A stretch of 17,233 nt of DNA from CAYMUL01 sp964393605 (GTDB taxonomy: Bacteria > Bacteroidota > Ignavibacteria > Ignavibacteriales > Ignavibacteriaceae): the NCBI GenBank assembly GCA_964393605.1, contig CAYMUL010000048.1, positions 1-17,233 on the forward strand, in the 5' to 3' direction. The position numbers were made by a program, and so were the translations under genes. Below, in pieces: positions 1 through 6,685 of the stretch. The notes beneath the pieces were generated by a model. That model saw only the letters and a list, made by a program, of their open reading frames with translations, was not told the origin of the DNA and searched no databases. Numbering within the stretch: the stretch's first letter is position 1; each line of letters starts with the position of its first letter.

Positions 1-27
1 TATAATGCTTAAGTTGGAAAGTTACAA
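1..27 (+). repeat. IS left terminal inverted repeat
   Basis: This is the reverse complement of 1497-1523 with five mismatches in 27. It begins with TATAAT, a perfect -10 hexamer pointing towards orfA. The window starts exactly at the outer end of the repeat, so a contig or window break at the IS junction is likely. Confidence 0.85.
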
Positions 28-67
28 TTGAAGAAATAACTTATGGACAAAAAATTCAGGAGTAACA

Positions 68-370
68 ATGAAAAACCAAAAAAGACATTTCACACCAGAG
101 TTCAAGGTACAAGTCTTGAGAGAACAACTTGAGAATCAAATTCCCGTAGGAAGAATTTGTGAGCAATTCAATATCTCACCTAATTTATTTTATCTATGGA
201 AAAAGGAATTCTTCACCGGAGCTGTCGGGATATTCATGAAAAAGAAATCTCAACAAGAAACAGCAAAACTTACCCGGCTGGTAGAAAAATTAAAAGACAA
301 GGATTCGCTAATCAGTGAAATAGTCGAAGACAATCTTCGCTTAAAAAAAAAGCTGAGTGGGGAGATTTGA
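68..370 (+). CDS. IS3-family transposase OrfA
   Basis: This 100-aa protein is the DNA-binding subunit of the IS transposase. Residues 8-50 form a helix-turn-helix of the IS3/IS911 OrfA type (FTPEFKVQVLRE, then RICEQFNISPNLFYLWKKEF). A charged, leucine-containing helix follows at about 65-97 and probably serves as the multimerisation zipper. The ATG at 68 has an AGGAG ribosome site 6 bases upstream. The last codons run through nine adenines (343-351) that include the heptamer A AAA AAG at 346-352. The stop TGA at 368-370 overlaps the TTG start of orfB. Length and order match the family. OrfA alone usually tempers transposition, while the frameshifted OrfAB fusion is the active transposase. Confidence 0.9.
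   Translation: MKNQKRHFTPEFKVQVLREQLENQIPVGRICEQFNISPNLFYLWKKEFFTGAVGIFMKKKSQQETAKLTRLVEKLKDKDSLISEIVEDNLRLKKKLSGEI
346..352 (+). promoter_or_regulatory. Programmed -1 frameshift slippery site
   Basis: The heptamer A AAA AAG is in the zero frame of orfA (codons aaa 347-349, aag 350-352). A -1 slip moves ribosomes into the frame of orfB, and there is no stop between the slip site and codon 367, so a fusion of about 430 residues can be made. A AAA AAG is a well-known slippery sequence in IS3-family elements. No downstream stimulatory hairpin was worked out. Confidence 0.75.
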
Positions 371-1359
371 AAAACCACTGGGTAAAACCGGAAATACGCG
401 ATTCCGTTGTTAAACATATTTTATATCTGTCGTTAAGATGCGAAATTCCGATTACAATACTTCTTCCGCAGATTGGGCTCTGCCGTGTGAAATTCTATAA
501 ATGGTTAAACAGAACTGGTGATCCGAATAATCATAATGGTAAAATTCCAAAAAGACATTGGCTTACGCCTGAGGAGATTAAATTGATTGAACACTTTGCA
601 CAGGAGCGTTATCCTATCAATGATTACTTTCTTAAAGATGGTTATAGAAGAATCACTTATGCAATGCTCGACCAAAATATCGTCGCCGTACATCCTTCTT
701 CTGTTTATCGGATATTGAAGAAAGCCGGATTGTTAAACAAATGGAATACCAATAAGAAGAGTATGAAAGGAAAAGGATTTCATCAGCCCGATTATCCGCA
801 TAAACATTGGCATATCGATATTAAATACTTAAACTTCAACGGTACTTTCTTGTTCTTAATTTCGATCCTCGATGGATTCTCAAGATACGTTTTGCATCAT
901 CAAGTAAGACATACTATGACTGAGTATGATATTGAGATTACTGTTCAACAAGCAAAAGATAAATACCCCAAAGCAAAACCAAGGATAATTACAGATAATG
1001 GTTCACAGTTCATATCGAAAGAATTCAAACAGTTTATTAAAGATGCTGAATTTACACACATAAGAACTTCCGTAAATCATCCGCAAGCCAATGGTAAGAT
1101 AGAGAGATGGCACAGAACTATTTCGGAGGAATGTTTGCGAATTAAATCTCCGATTACTATTGAAGAATATCAAACCTTTATTGAAGATTATGTGAATTAT
1201 TATAATACTAAAAGATTACACGCAGCGTTAAAATATCTAACGCCGGAAGATTATATGATGAACAGAATAGAAGAACGATTGGCCGAAAGAGAAACAAAAT
1301 TAGAAAAAGCTGAAATCGCGAGAGCTAATTACTGGAAACAAAAGGAAGAGGTTGTGTAG
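367..1359 (+). CDS. IS3-family transposase OrfB (DDE integrase core)
   Basis: OrfB is the 330-aa catalytic part of the transposase, with an rve/RNase H-like integrase core. The DDE triad is visible: D151 in HWHIDIKY, D210 in IITDNGSQF and E246 in ANGKIERWHR, with 35 residues between the last two, as expected for IS3-family enzymes. An N-terminal helical region (residues 25-125, HTH_21-like, including DGYRRIT and VYRILKKAGLL) precedes it. Independent translation would start at TTG 367, whose bases overlap the orfA stop. The main product is probably the OrfAB fusion made by frameshifting at 346-352. The reading frame is intact, so the element may still be active. Confidence 0.92.
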   Translation: MKNHWVKPEIRDSVVKHILYLSLRCEIPITILLPQIGLCRVKFYKWLNRTGDPNNHNGKIPKRHWLTPEEIKLIEHFAQERYPINDYFLKDGYRRITYAMLDQNIVAVHPSSVYRILKKAGLLNKWNTNKKSMKGKGFHQPDYPHKHWHIDIKYLNFNGTFLFLISILDGFSRYVLHHQVRHTMTEYDIEITVQQAKDKYPKAKPRIITDNGSQFISKEFKQFIKDAEFTHIRTSVNHPQANGKIERWHRTISEECLRIKSPITIEEYQTFIEDYVNYYNTKRLHAALKYLTPEDYMMNRIEERLAERETKLEKAEIARANYWKQKEEVV

Positions 1360-1496
1360 GGATATGTTTAGGTACAAAGAAAATGCAAGCAAAAATTACG
1401 GAGCGAAGACATCCAAAAAAATGTCGCAGCGGAGAAATTTTTGCAGTAGTAGAGTTGAAAATCAATTCGCTTTTTATACAATTATTTTTAACAAGG

Positions 1497-1523
1497 TTGT
1501 AACTTTTCCATTGAAGCATTACA
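1497..1523 (-). repeat. IS right terminal inverted repeat
   Basis: It shares the inner ten bases TTGTAACTTT and the run AAGCATTA with the left repeat. It ends in CA, and the interrupted BACON gene resumes in frame at 1524. Confidence 0.85.
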
Positions 1524-1651
1524 AATCCAACACTTACAATCAGTCCAACATTAGCTACTGTTAGTCCAAGTTCAGGTTCAACAACATTTAGTGTAACCTC
1601 TAATACAAATTGGACAGTTTCTGAATCTTGCGATTGGGTGACAGTAAGTCC
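1524..1651 (+). repeat. BACON repeat DNA, copy 1
   Basis: This 128-bp segment is repeated at 1788-1915 with only three differences, all silent or conservative in effect. The period is 264 bp (88 codons). Confidence 0.9.
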
Positions 1652-1787
1652 AACTAGTGGAAATGGTAACGGGTCAGTAACAGTTTCATATCAACAAAAT
1701 TCAATAGTTGATCAGAGACAATGCATAATAACGGTTTCAGCTAGTGGGGTTAGTAATCAAACATTCACATTAACACAGCAAGGAGCA

Positions 1788-1915
1788 AATCCAACACTTA
1801 CAATCAGTCCAACATCAGCTACTGTTAGTCCAAGTTCAGGTTCAACAACATTTAGTGTAACCTCTAATACAAATTGGACAGTTTCTGAATCTTGTGATTG
1901 GGTAACAGTAAGTCC
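1788..1915 (+). repeat. BACON repeat DNA, copy 2
   Basis: Second copy of the 128-bp segment, 125 of 128 bases identical to 1524-1651. The following halves of the two domains differ much more, so only the N-terminal part of the domain was duplicated or converted recently. Confidence 0.9.
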
Positions 1916-2428
1916 TTTAGCTGATAGTGGTAATAAAGTTGTTACAGTGAATTATTCTGCTAATACAAGTTCTTCGCCAAGACAATGTCAAATAATTGTT
2001 GGATTAAATAATTCTATAATGATTGAAACATTCAATTTAAGTCAAGATGGATTAACTTCAATTGATAAATTTGATTATTCATCAAACATCCCAAATGATT
2101 TCTACTTAGCTCAAAATTATCCTAACCCATTTAATCCATCAACTTCATTAAAATTCGGATTAAAAGAAGAAGCTATTGTAACACTTAAAATTTATGATAT
2201 TACCGGGGTTTTAGTTAGTGAGTTACTTAGTAATGAAGTTCTGAGTGCAGGGACTTATAGCTATAGATTTGAAGCAAATAACCTAACATCCAGCATTTAT
2301 TTGTATTCTATTTCTGCAATTGCTACTCAGGGGAGTAATATTTTTAATGAAACAAAGAAAATGATATTGTTGAGATGATTTCAAATGTATTTTATCAAAA
2401 CCTAATTGAATAATTTTGAATGATTAAA

Positions 2429-2457
2429 GGAGCCGATTAAAATTCGGCTTCTTTTTT
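2429..2457 (+). terminator. Rho-independent terminator after the BACON gene
   Basis: An 8-bp stem (GGAGCCGA with TCGGCTTC, one G-U pair) and a 7-base loop are followed by six T residues. It lies 50 bases after the stop codon at 2378. Confidence 0.85.
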
Positions 2458-2553
2458 ATTTCCTCCAAGTTTGTTTTTTTAAATGTAATTCATTTATTCT
2501 GAAAAAATATTTTTCTTAATGTGGTCGGTTCTAAACACTTTACATCAATATTC

Positions 2554-2588
2554 TGGACAAGTTTGCAATTCAATTGCAAACTTGTCCA
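2554..2588. promoter_or_regulatory. Perfect 35-bp palindrome upstream of the DUF4143 ATPase gene
   Basis: Two 17-base arms (left arm TGGACAAGTTTGCAATT) are perfectly complementary around a single central base at 2571. The palindrome is followed at once by C and six T (2590-2595) and ends 19 bases before the ATG at 2608. It could be an operator bound by a dimer, a terminator-like hairpin, or a recombination or cleavage site. The near absence of a loop favours a DNA-level symmetric site, while the T-run favours termination. Confidence 0.7.
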
Positions 2589-2607
2589 CTTTTTTATAGT
2601 TTTGTAT

Positions 2608-3768
2608 ATGATTTTTAGAGATATTTCAAATAAAGTAGTTCAGCTAACAAAACAGTTTCCTGTTGTTGCTATAATTGGTCCAAGACAGTCTGGCAAAACT
2701 ACATTGGTAAAAAACTTATTCCCCGATTTCACTTATGTCAATCTTGAAGAACCCGATACAAGGCAATATGCACAGCAAGATCCAAGGGATTTCCTTTCCG
2801 ATAAAACAAACGGATTAATTATTGACGAAGCACAAAAAGTTCCGGAGTTGTTTTCATACATACAGACAATTTCAGATTCGTCAAAAAAGAACGGGCAGTT
2901 TATTCTTACAGGTTCACAAAATTTCCTGTTGCTTGAAAAGATTACCCAGACACTTGCCGGCAGAGTTGCTATCTTAACATTGCTTCCGTTTGCTTTGAGT
3001 GAATTAAATCCGCAAAGCGAAACAGAGACTTTTTCTAAATATTTATTCAATGGGTTTTATCCTCCAATCTATGATAGAAACTTAAGTCCGCTGGATTGGT
3101 TCCCAAACTATATAAGTACTTATATTGAACGGGATGTTAGGCAAATAAAAAATATTTCGGACTTATCTGCATTTAATATTTTTGTTAAGCTTTGTGCAGG
3201 AAGAATCGGGCAACTTCTAAATATTTCTTCGCTTGCTAATGAGACCGGTATATCCATTAATACTGCTAAATCATGGCTTTCAATACTCGAATCCAGTTTT
3301 ATAATTTTCAAATTACAACCTCATTTTCATAATTATAATAAAAGACTTGTAAAAATGCCTAAGCTATATTTTTATGACACCGGTTTAGCCTGTTCATTGC
3401 TGAATTTATCAACCGAAGAGCAGGTTTCTACTCATTACAATTTAGGCGCTTTATTTGAGAATATGATTATCTCCGAACTTCTTAAGTTTCGATTTAATAG
3501 AGGGCTGGTAAATAATCTATATTTTTGGCGGGATAAATTAGGTAAAGAAATTGACTGCCTTATCGATAACGGTAACGATAAAATAACAGTTGAAATAAAA
3601 GCAGGTAAAACTTTAACCACTTACTTTTTTAAAGATTTAGCTTTTTATAATAAGTTGACCCTGAACGAAGACATTAAAGCATTTCTGATTTACGGAGGTG
3701 ATTCTGTTCAGCGAAGGGGCGATTTTTCGGTTTTGCCGTGGTTCAAAGCTACGGACATTTTTAATTAA
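2608..3768 (+). CDS. AAA ATPase with DUF4143 / nuclease-like C-terminus
   Basis: This 386-aa protein belongs to the AAA_14-DUF4143 family, found in many copies in bacteria and archaea with no settled function. Visible motifs are Walker A GPRQSGKTT (24-32), Walker B LIIDEAQ (70-76), a sensor-like FILTGSQN (98-105) and LAGRV (116-120). A winged-helix-like segment with LANETGISINTAKSWL (209-224) follows, and the DUF4143 region has YFYDTGLACSLL. The C-terminus has E284, D316 and E329-x-K331 (VEIKAGKT), resembling a PD-(D/E)XK nuclease core. The frame is open to a GTG at 2521, but that extension is translated through the 35-bp palindrome. ATG 2608 puts the first residues where the family starts and is preferred. 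No strong ribosome site is seen. The gene may be co-transcribed with the next one, 22 bases downstream. Confidence 0.88.
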   Translation: MIFRDISNKVVQLTKQFPVVAIIGPRQSGKTTLVKNLFPDFTYVNLEEPDTRQYAQQDPRDFLSDKTNGLIIDEAQKVPELFSYIQTISDSSKKNGQFILTGSQNFLLLEKITQTLAGRVAILTLLPFALSELNPQSETETFSKYLFNGFYPPIYDRNLSPLDWFPNYISTYIERDVRQIKNISDLSAFNIFVKLCAGRIGQLLNISSLANETGISINTAKSWLSILESSFIIFKLQPHFHNYNKRLVKMPKLYFYDTGLACSLLNLSTEEQVSTHYNLGALFENMIISELLKFRFNRGLVNNLYFWRDKLGKEIDCLIDNGNDKITVEIKAGKTLTTYFFKDLAFYNKLTLNEDIKAFLIYGGDSVQRRGDFSVLPWFKATDIFN

Positions 3769-3790
3769 TCTTGTTTGAATATTTTTAAGT

Positions 3791-4444
3791 ATGAAAACTT
3801 CTTTCTTATTGCTGCTTCTTCTTTTAGGAAAATTATCTCCTCAAAATTATAATGAAATCATCACTAACATCGAAACGAGGAGAACAGAACTTGCCTCAAT
3901 TTACTCTTCCGCCAATAATAAAGATTCTCTCATTTCGGTAGCTCAAGAGTTTTTGTTTGATAAAATCGTCAATGAAATCTTCCCGGCATGGTATAATACT
4001 CAATGGGATTTTTATGGAACAACTACTATTCCTAAAAAAGGTAAAATTGCTTGTGGATATTTTGTAACTACTATTCTTGAACATGCCGGCTTTAAGCTTC
4101 CACGGGTTAAGTGGGCTCAGCTTGCTTCGGAAACTATTATTTTAAAACTAAACGAAGATGTTAAAAGATTTAGAAATCGTCCGGTTAAAGATGTTATAGA
4201 TTATATCTCAACTTCCGGCAAAGGTCTATATATAGTGGGACTTGATATTCATATCGGTTTTATCGTAAATGACGGGGAAGAGATTTCGTTTGTGCATTCA
4301 AATTACTATAAGCCGGAAATCGGCGTTATGAAAGAAAGTTTAGAAGGAAATAATCCACTTGCAGATTCAAGGTACAGAGTAATAGGAAAAATTCTTCACA
4401 AAGCAATGGTTGAAAAATGGCTGCTTGGAAAAGCTTTTGAGTAA
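3791..4444 (+). CDS. Secreted protein, possible NlpC/P60-like cysteine peptidase fold
   Basis: I do not recognise a named family for this 217-aa protein. An N-terminal lysine and a run of leucines (residues 2-12) look like a signal peptide, so it probably acts outside the cytoplasm. The motif KIACGYFVTTILEHAGF puts C88 at the start of a helix, and LDIHIGFIVNDG (H154) and FVHSNYY (H169) follow. A Cys before a helix and later His residues on strands is the order seen in papain-like NlpC/P60 and amidase folds, so peptidoglycan or peptide hydrolysis is possible but unproven. The gene starts 22 bases after the ATPase gene and ends convergently with nuoF. No strong ribosome site is visible, as for its neighbour. 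Confidence 0.6.
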   Translation: MKTSFLLLLLLLGKLSPQNYNEIITNIETRRTELASIYSSANNKDSLISVAQEFLFDKIVNEIFPAWYNTQWDFYGTTTIPKKGKIACGYFVTTILEHAGFKLPRVKWAQLASETIILKLNEDVKRFRNRPVKDVIDYISTSGKGLYIVGLDIHIGFIVNDGEEISFVHSNYYKPEIGVMKESLEGNNPLADSRYRVIGKILHKAMVEKWLLGKAFE

Positions 4445-4470
4445 AGAGTTGTGTAAAAATATCCACTATA

Positions 4471-4570
4471 AAAAATACCGTTACATAATCGCTTTTGCGA
4501 AAAAAATAAATTAGTGTTCTACCGGCGCAATTGGATTGTAAGTCTCGCGCATCGAGTGAACTTCGTGTGC
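4471..4570 (-). repeat. Duplicate of the nuoF 3' end (copy A)
   Basis: It matches 4823-4922 at 96 of 100 bases, offset by exactly 352 bp. The copy carries the last 20 or so nuoF codons, the stop codon and about 40 bases of trailer. It is detached from the gene, so it is a nonfunctional fragment. Two of the four differences lie at the edge where the copy merges into a hairpin repeat. Confidence 0.92.
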
Positions 4571-4640
4571 CTTTGTGGTAAAAAAAAAGAATTCAACCAC
4601 CAAGTCGCACGAAGGATTGCACGAAGTAACTCAAAGGAAG
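4558..4640 (+). repeat. Hairpin repeat R1
   Basis: Left arm CTTCGTGTGCCTTTGTGGT (4561-4579), A-rich loop (4580-4595) and right arm ACCACCAAGTCGCACGAAG (4596-4614) pair at 16 of 19 positions. More CACGAAG-type words follow. The left edge merges with the duplicated nuoF tail. Confidence 0.75.
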
Positions 4641-4704
4641 AACTTCGTGTGCCTTTGTGAAAACCTTCGCGTTTCTTTGTGGTAAAAAAGAAATTAACCA
4701 CAAA
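4640..4704 (+). repeat. Hairpin repeat R2
   Basis: It begins with the same 20 bases as R1 (4558-4577 equals 4640-4659). It then has arms CTTTGTGGT (4675-4683) and ACCACAAA (4697-4704) around a 13-base loop AAAAAAGAAATTA. Confidence 0.7.
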
Positions 4705-4822
4705 TGTAATTCCGCGACAAAATAAAATATTTTAACTGAGTTCGTAACGCCTTTTGAATCTACTTTATTATATATACTTGGCTCGCCTTTTTTTTCTAAT
4801 TGAAAAAAAACATCAACGATAA

Positions 4823-4922
4823 AAAAATACCGTTACATAATCGCTTTTGCGAAGAAAATAAATTAGTGTTCTACCGGCGCAATTGGATTGTAAGTCTCGC
4901 GCATTGAGTGAACTTTGTTTGC
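4823..4922 (-). repeat. Genuine nuoF 3' end (copy B of the duplication)
   Basis: This is the in-gene copy. It includes the nuoF stop at 4863-4865 and the trailer that is duplicated at 4471-4570. Confidence 0.92.
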
Positions 4923-6185
4923 AGGTTTTAATCCAATTTCTTTTGAGACTCGCGCTTCAAATTCATCACGGAATCTTGTAACCATGTAACGCACGGGCCA
5001 GGCAGCAGCTTCACCCAAAGCGCAAATTGTGTTTCCTTCAATATTCGTCGCCACAGAAATTAAAAGATCAATATCTTTTTGCGAGCCTTCGCCGCGTAAA
5101 ATTCTATTGAGAATTTTTTCAAGCCAGCCCGTACCTTCGCGGCACGGCGTACACTGCCCGCAACTTTCGTGATGATAAAATTTAGAAATGCGCGCCAAAA
5201 CTTTTACGAGATCGGTATCTTCATCCATGACAATCACTCCACCGGTTCCGATTGCCGATCCTGCGGCACGAAGCGACTCGGCATCCATTTTAATTCCTTC
5301 AAGTTGATCGCCGCGAAGTGCAGGCATTGATGAACCGCCGGGTATCACACATTTAATTTTTTTATTTCCCGGAACTCCGCCCGCATGATTGTAAATTATA
5401 TCTGTCAAGAGAGTTCCTGTTGGCAATTCATAAACGCCCGGTTTGTTCACATGTCCGCTTACGCCGAAAAGAAGTGTGCCGGGATGTTTCGGTTCGCCGA
5501 TTTTAGAAAACCATTCCCAACCGTTTGAAATAATTTTAGGAACGTTAGTGATTGTCTCAACATTGTTGATTGTAGTCGGGCATCCCCACAAACCATTTTG
5601 CGCAGGGAACGGCGGCTTCACTCGCGGATAGCCACGCTTCCCTTCAATCGAATTCATGAGAGAACTTTCTTCGCCGCAAATATACGCTCCTGCTCCTTTG
5701 TGAATATAAATCTCGCATGAAAAATTTGTGGAAAAAGTTTCTTTCATTCTTTCTCCAACGAATCCATTTTCATAAGCATCATCAAGTGCGGCTTGAAGCA
5801 ATTTAATCCATTTATGATATTCACCGCGAATGTAAATGTAAGCACTCTTTGATTGTATAGCGTAACAAGTAATTAAAATTCCTTCAATCAATTGGTGAGG
5901 ATTGAATTCAAAAATTTGTCTGTCTTTAAAAGAACCCGGTTCGCTTTCATCGCCGTTGACGCAAAGATATTTCGGTTTATCGGTGGACTTTGGCATGAAA
6001 CTCCATTTAAGTCCCGCAGAAAAAGATGCACCGCCTCTTCCGCGCAAACCGGATTTTTTTACTTGTTCGATAATATCATCGGGGGTTTGGGCGAAAGCTT
6101 TTTTTGCCGCTTGATAACCTTCATGCTGAAGATAGACGCTTAGTTTATGCAGTTCGGGAATTTCGGGGAGTACTATTCTTACCAT
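4863..6185 (-). CDS. nuoF: NADH-quinone oxidoreductase subunit F (NADH-binding)
   Basis: NuoF (440 aa) oxidises NADH, passes electrons to FMN and then to cluster N3 in the peripheral arm of complex I. The FMN/NADH-binding motifs are present: GLRGRGGASFSAGLKW (46-61) and KGAGAYICGEESSLMNSIEG (163-182). The N3 4Fe-4S ligands are C342, C345 and C348 in ESCGQCTPCREG, plus C388 in NTICALGEA. Length is close to the bacterial norm. The ATG at 6185 lies 5 bases after the nuoE stop, so the two are coupled. It is the last gene of this nuo cluster: nuoG and the membrane subunits do not follow. Its last 60 bases and trailer are duplicated 352 bp further on. Confidence 0.97.
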   Translation of the reverse strand: MVRIVLPEIPELHKLSVYLQHEGYQAAKKAFAQTPDDIIEQVKKSGLRGRGGASFSAGLKWSFMPKSTDKPKYLCVNGDESEPGSFKDRQIFEFNPHQLIEGILITCYAIQSKSAYIYIRGEYHKWIKLLQAALDDAYENGFVGERMKETFSTNFSCEIYIHKGAGAYICGEESSLMNSIEGKRGYPRVKPPFPAQNGLWGCPTTINNVETITNVPKIISNGWEWFSKIGEPKHPGTLLFGVSGHVNKPGVYELPTGTLLTDIIYNHAGGVPGNKKIKCVIPGGSSMPALRGDQLEGIKMDAESLRAAGSAIGTGGVIVMDEDTDLVKVLARISKFYHHESCGQCTPCREGTGWLEKILNRILRGEGSQKDIDLLISVATNIEGNTICALGEAAAWPVRYMVTRFRDEFEARVSKEIGLKPANKVHSMRETYNPIAPVEH

Positions 6186-6190
6186 TTTCT

Positions 6191-6667
6191 TCAGCTCAAT
6201 GAATCAATTATTTTTTCGGTTTCTTCGATCGTCAAATTTTCATAATAATCTTCGTTGACTGCAATCATCGGCGCAGTGCCGCATGAACCCATACATTCTA
6301 CTTCTTCCAATGAAAATTTTCTGTCTTCAGTTACATCAACTTTTTCGTTCAAACCGATTTTCTTTTTTACTGCATCAAGAATTTCATAACCGCCGCGAAG
6401 CATGCACGAAACATTTGTACAAACTTGTAAATGATATTTCCCCATCGGTTTTTTATAGAACATCGTGTAAAACGTAACTACGCCGAGAACTTCTTCTTCA
6501 TCCATCTCAAGTAAAGAAGCAATTTCTTTCATCACTTCAACCGAAATCCATCCGTGCTGTTCTTGCGCAAGATAAAGAAGTGGCATTACCGCCGGTTTCT
6601 TTTCAGGATACTTCAAAAGTATCTTTTCAATTTTCGTTCTGTTCTCTTCTGAAAATTTAAATTCCAT
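6191..6667 (-). CDS. nuoE: NADH-quinone oxidoreductase subunit E (2Fe-2S)
   Basis: NuoE (158 aa) is the thioredoxin-like 2Fe-2S subunit that pairs with NuoF in the NADH dehydrogenase module and holds cluster N1a. The four ligands are visible as CX4C and CX3C: C83 and C88 in VCTNVSCMLRGG, C125 and C129 in ECMGSCGTAPM. An N-terminal helical domain (residues 5-70, ending in VVTFYTMF) is typical. The gene starts 18 bases after the nuoD stop and ends 5 bases before nuoF. Confidence 0.96.
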   Translation of the reverse strand: MEFKFSEENRTKIEKILLKYPEKKPAVMPLLYLAQEQHGWISVEVMKEIASLLEMDEEEVLGVVTFYTMFYKKPMGKYHLQVCTNVSCMLRGGYEILDAVKKKIGLNEKVDVTEDRKFSLEEVECMGSCGTAPMIAVNEDYYENLTIEETEKIIDSLS

Positions 6668-6685
6668 ATTCTCTATTGATTAAAA

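Larger units (their letters stand above)
1..1523 (+). mobile_element. Complete IS3-family insertion sequence
   Basis: The element is bounded by imperfect 27-bp terminal inverted repeats at 1-27 and 1497-1523, matching at 22 of 27 positions when one is reverse-complemented. It carries overlapping orfA and orfB in the -1 arrangement typical of IS3-family elements. The right outer end is CA, as expected for a TG...CA family, while the left outer end is TA where TG would be expected. The left flank is outside the window, so the target-site duplication cannot be checked. Immediately to the right the sequence enters a BACON-repeat gene in frame, so the element sits inside that gene. Between the orfB stop (1359) and the right repeat are about 137 noncoding bases with no other gene seen. 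Confidence 0.88.
1524..2378 (+). pseudogene. 3' remnant of secreted BACON-repeat protein with T9SS sorting domain
   Basis: The open frame continues straight from the IS right end at 1524, while the next upstream in-frame stop (1512-1514) lies inside the IS. The 5' end of the gene is therefore missing and this 284-codon remnant has no signal peptide. It has two BACON-type beta-sandwich repeats of about 88 residues each (TVSPSSGSTTFSVTSNTNWTVS, then a CDWVTVSP motif), a fold associated with carbohydrate or mucin binding in Bacteroidota. A C-terminal Por/type IX secretion sorting domain follows (from about 2085, with QNYPNPFNPST and a terminal KKMILLR). The intact protein was probably exported and anchored outside the cell. 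A GTG at 1638 could start a shorter product, but it falls inside the first repeat and is not credible as a native start. Confidence 0.85.
4445..4862. other. Convergent intergenic region with nuoF-tail duplicate and hairpin repeats
   Basis: There is no credible gene here. The region holds a 100-bp copy of the nuoF 3' end (4471-4570), two hairpin repeats (4558-4640 and 4640-4704), and about 115 bases of AT-rich sequence up to the genuine nuoF tail. The only long frame (minus strand 4519-4701) is a translation of the repeats and the duplicated nuoF tail. Confidence 0.8.

Noticed and set aside
1352..1564. 70-codon open frame spanning the IS right end
   Set aside because: It crosses the IS boundary into the BACON gene in the wrong frame and has no family features.
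2521..2607. Upstream GTG start for the DUF4143 ATPase
   Set aside because: The extra 29 residues are translated through the perfect palindrome and resemble no family N-terminus; ATG 2608 fits better.
4519..4701. 60-codon minus-strand open frame next to nuoF
   Set aside because: It is a translation of hairpin repeats joined to the duplicated nuoF tail, with no ribosome site or recognisable domain.
4841..4862. Rho-independent terminator after nuoF (TCGC-TTTT-GCGA hairpin)
   Set aside because: Only four base pairs in the stem, and in the nuoF direction the hairpin is followed by mixed sequence and not a T-run.
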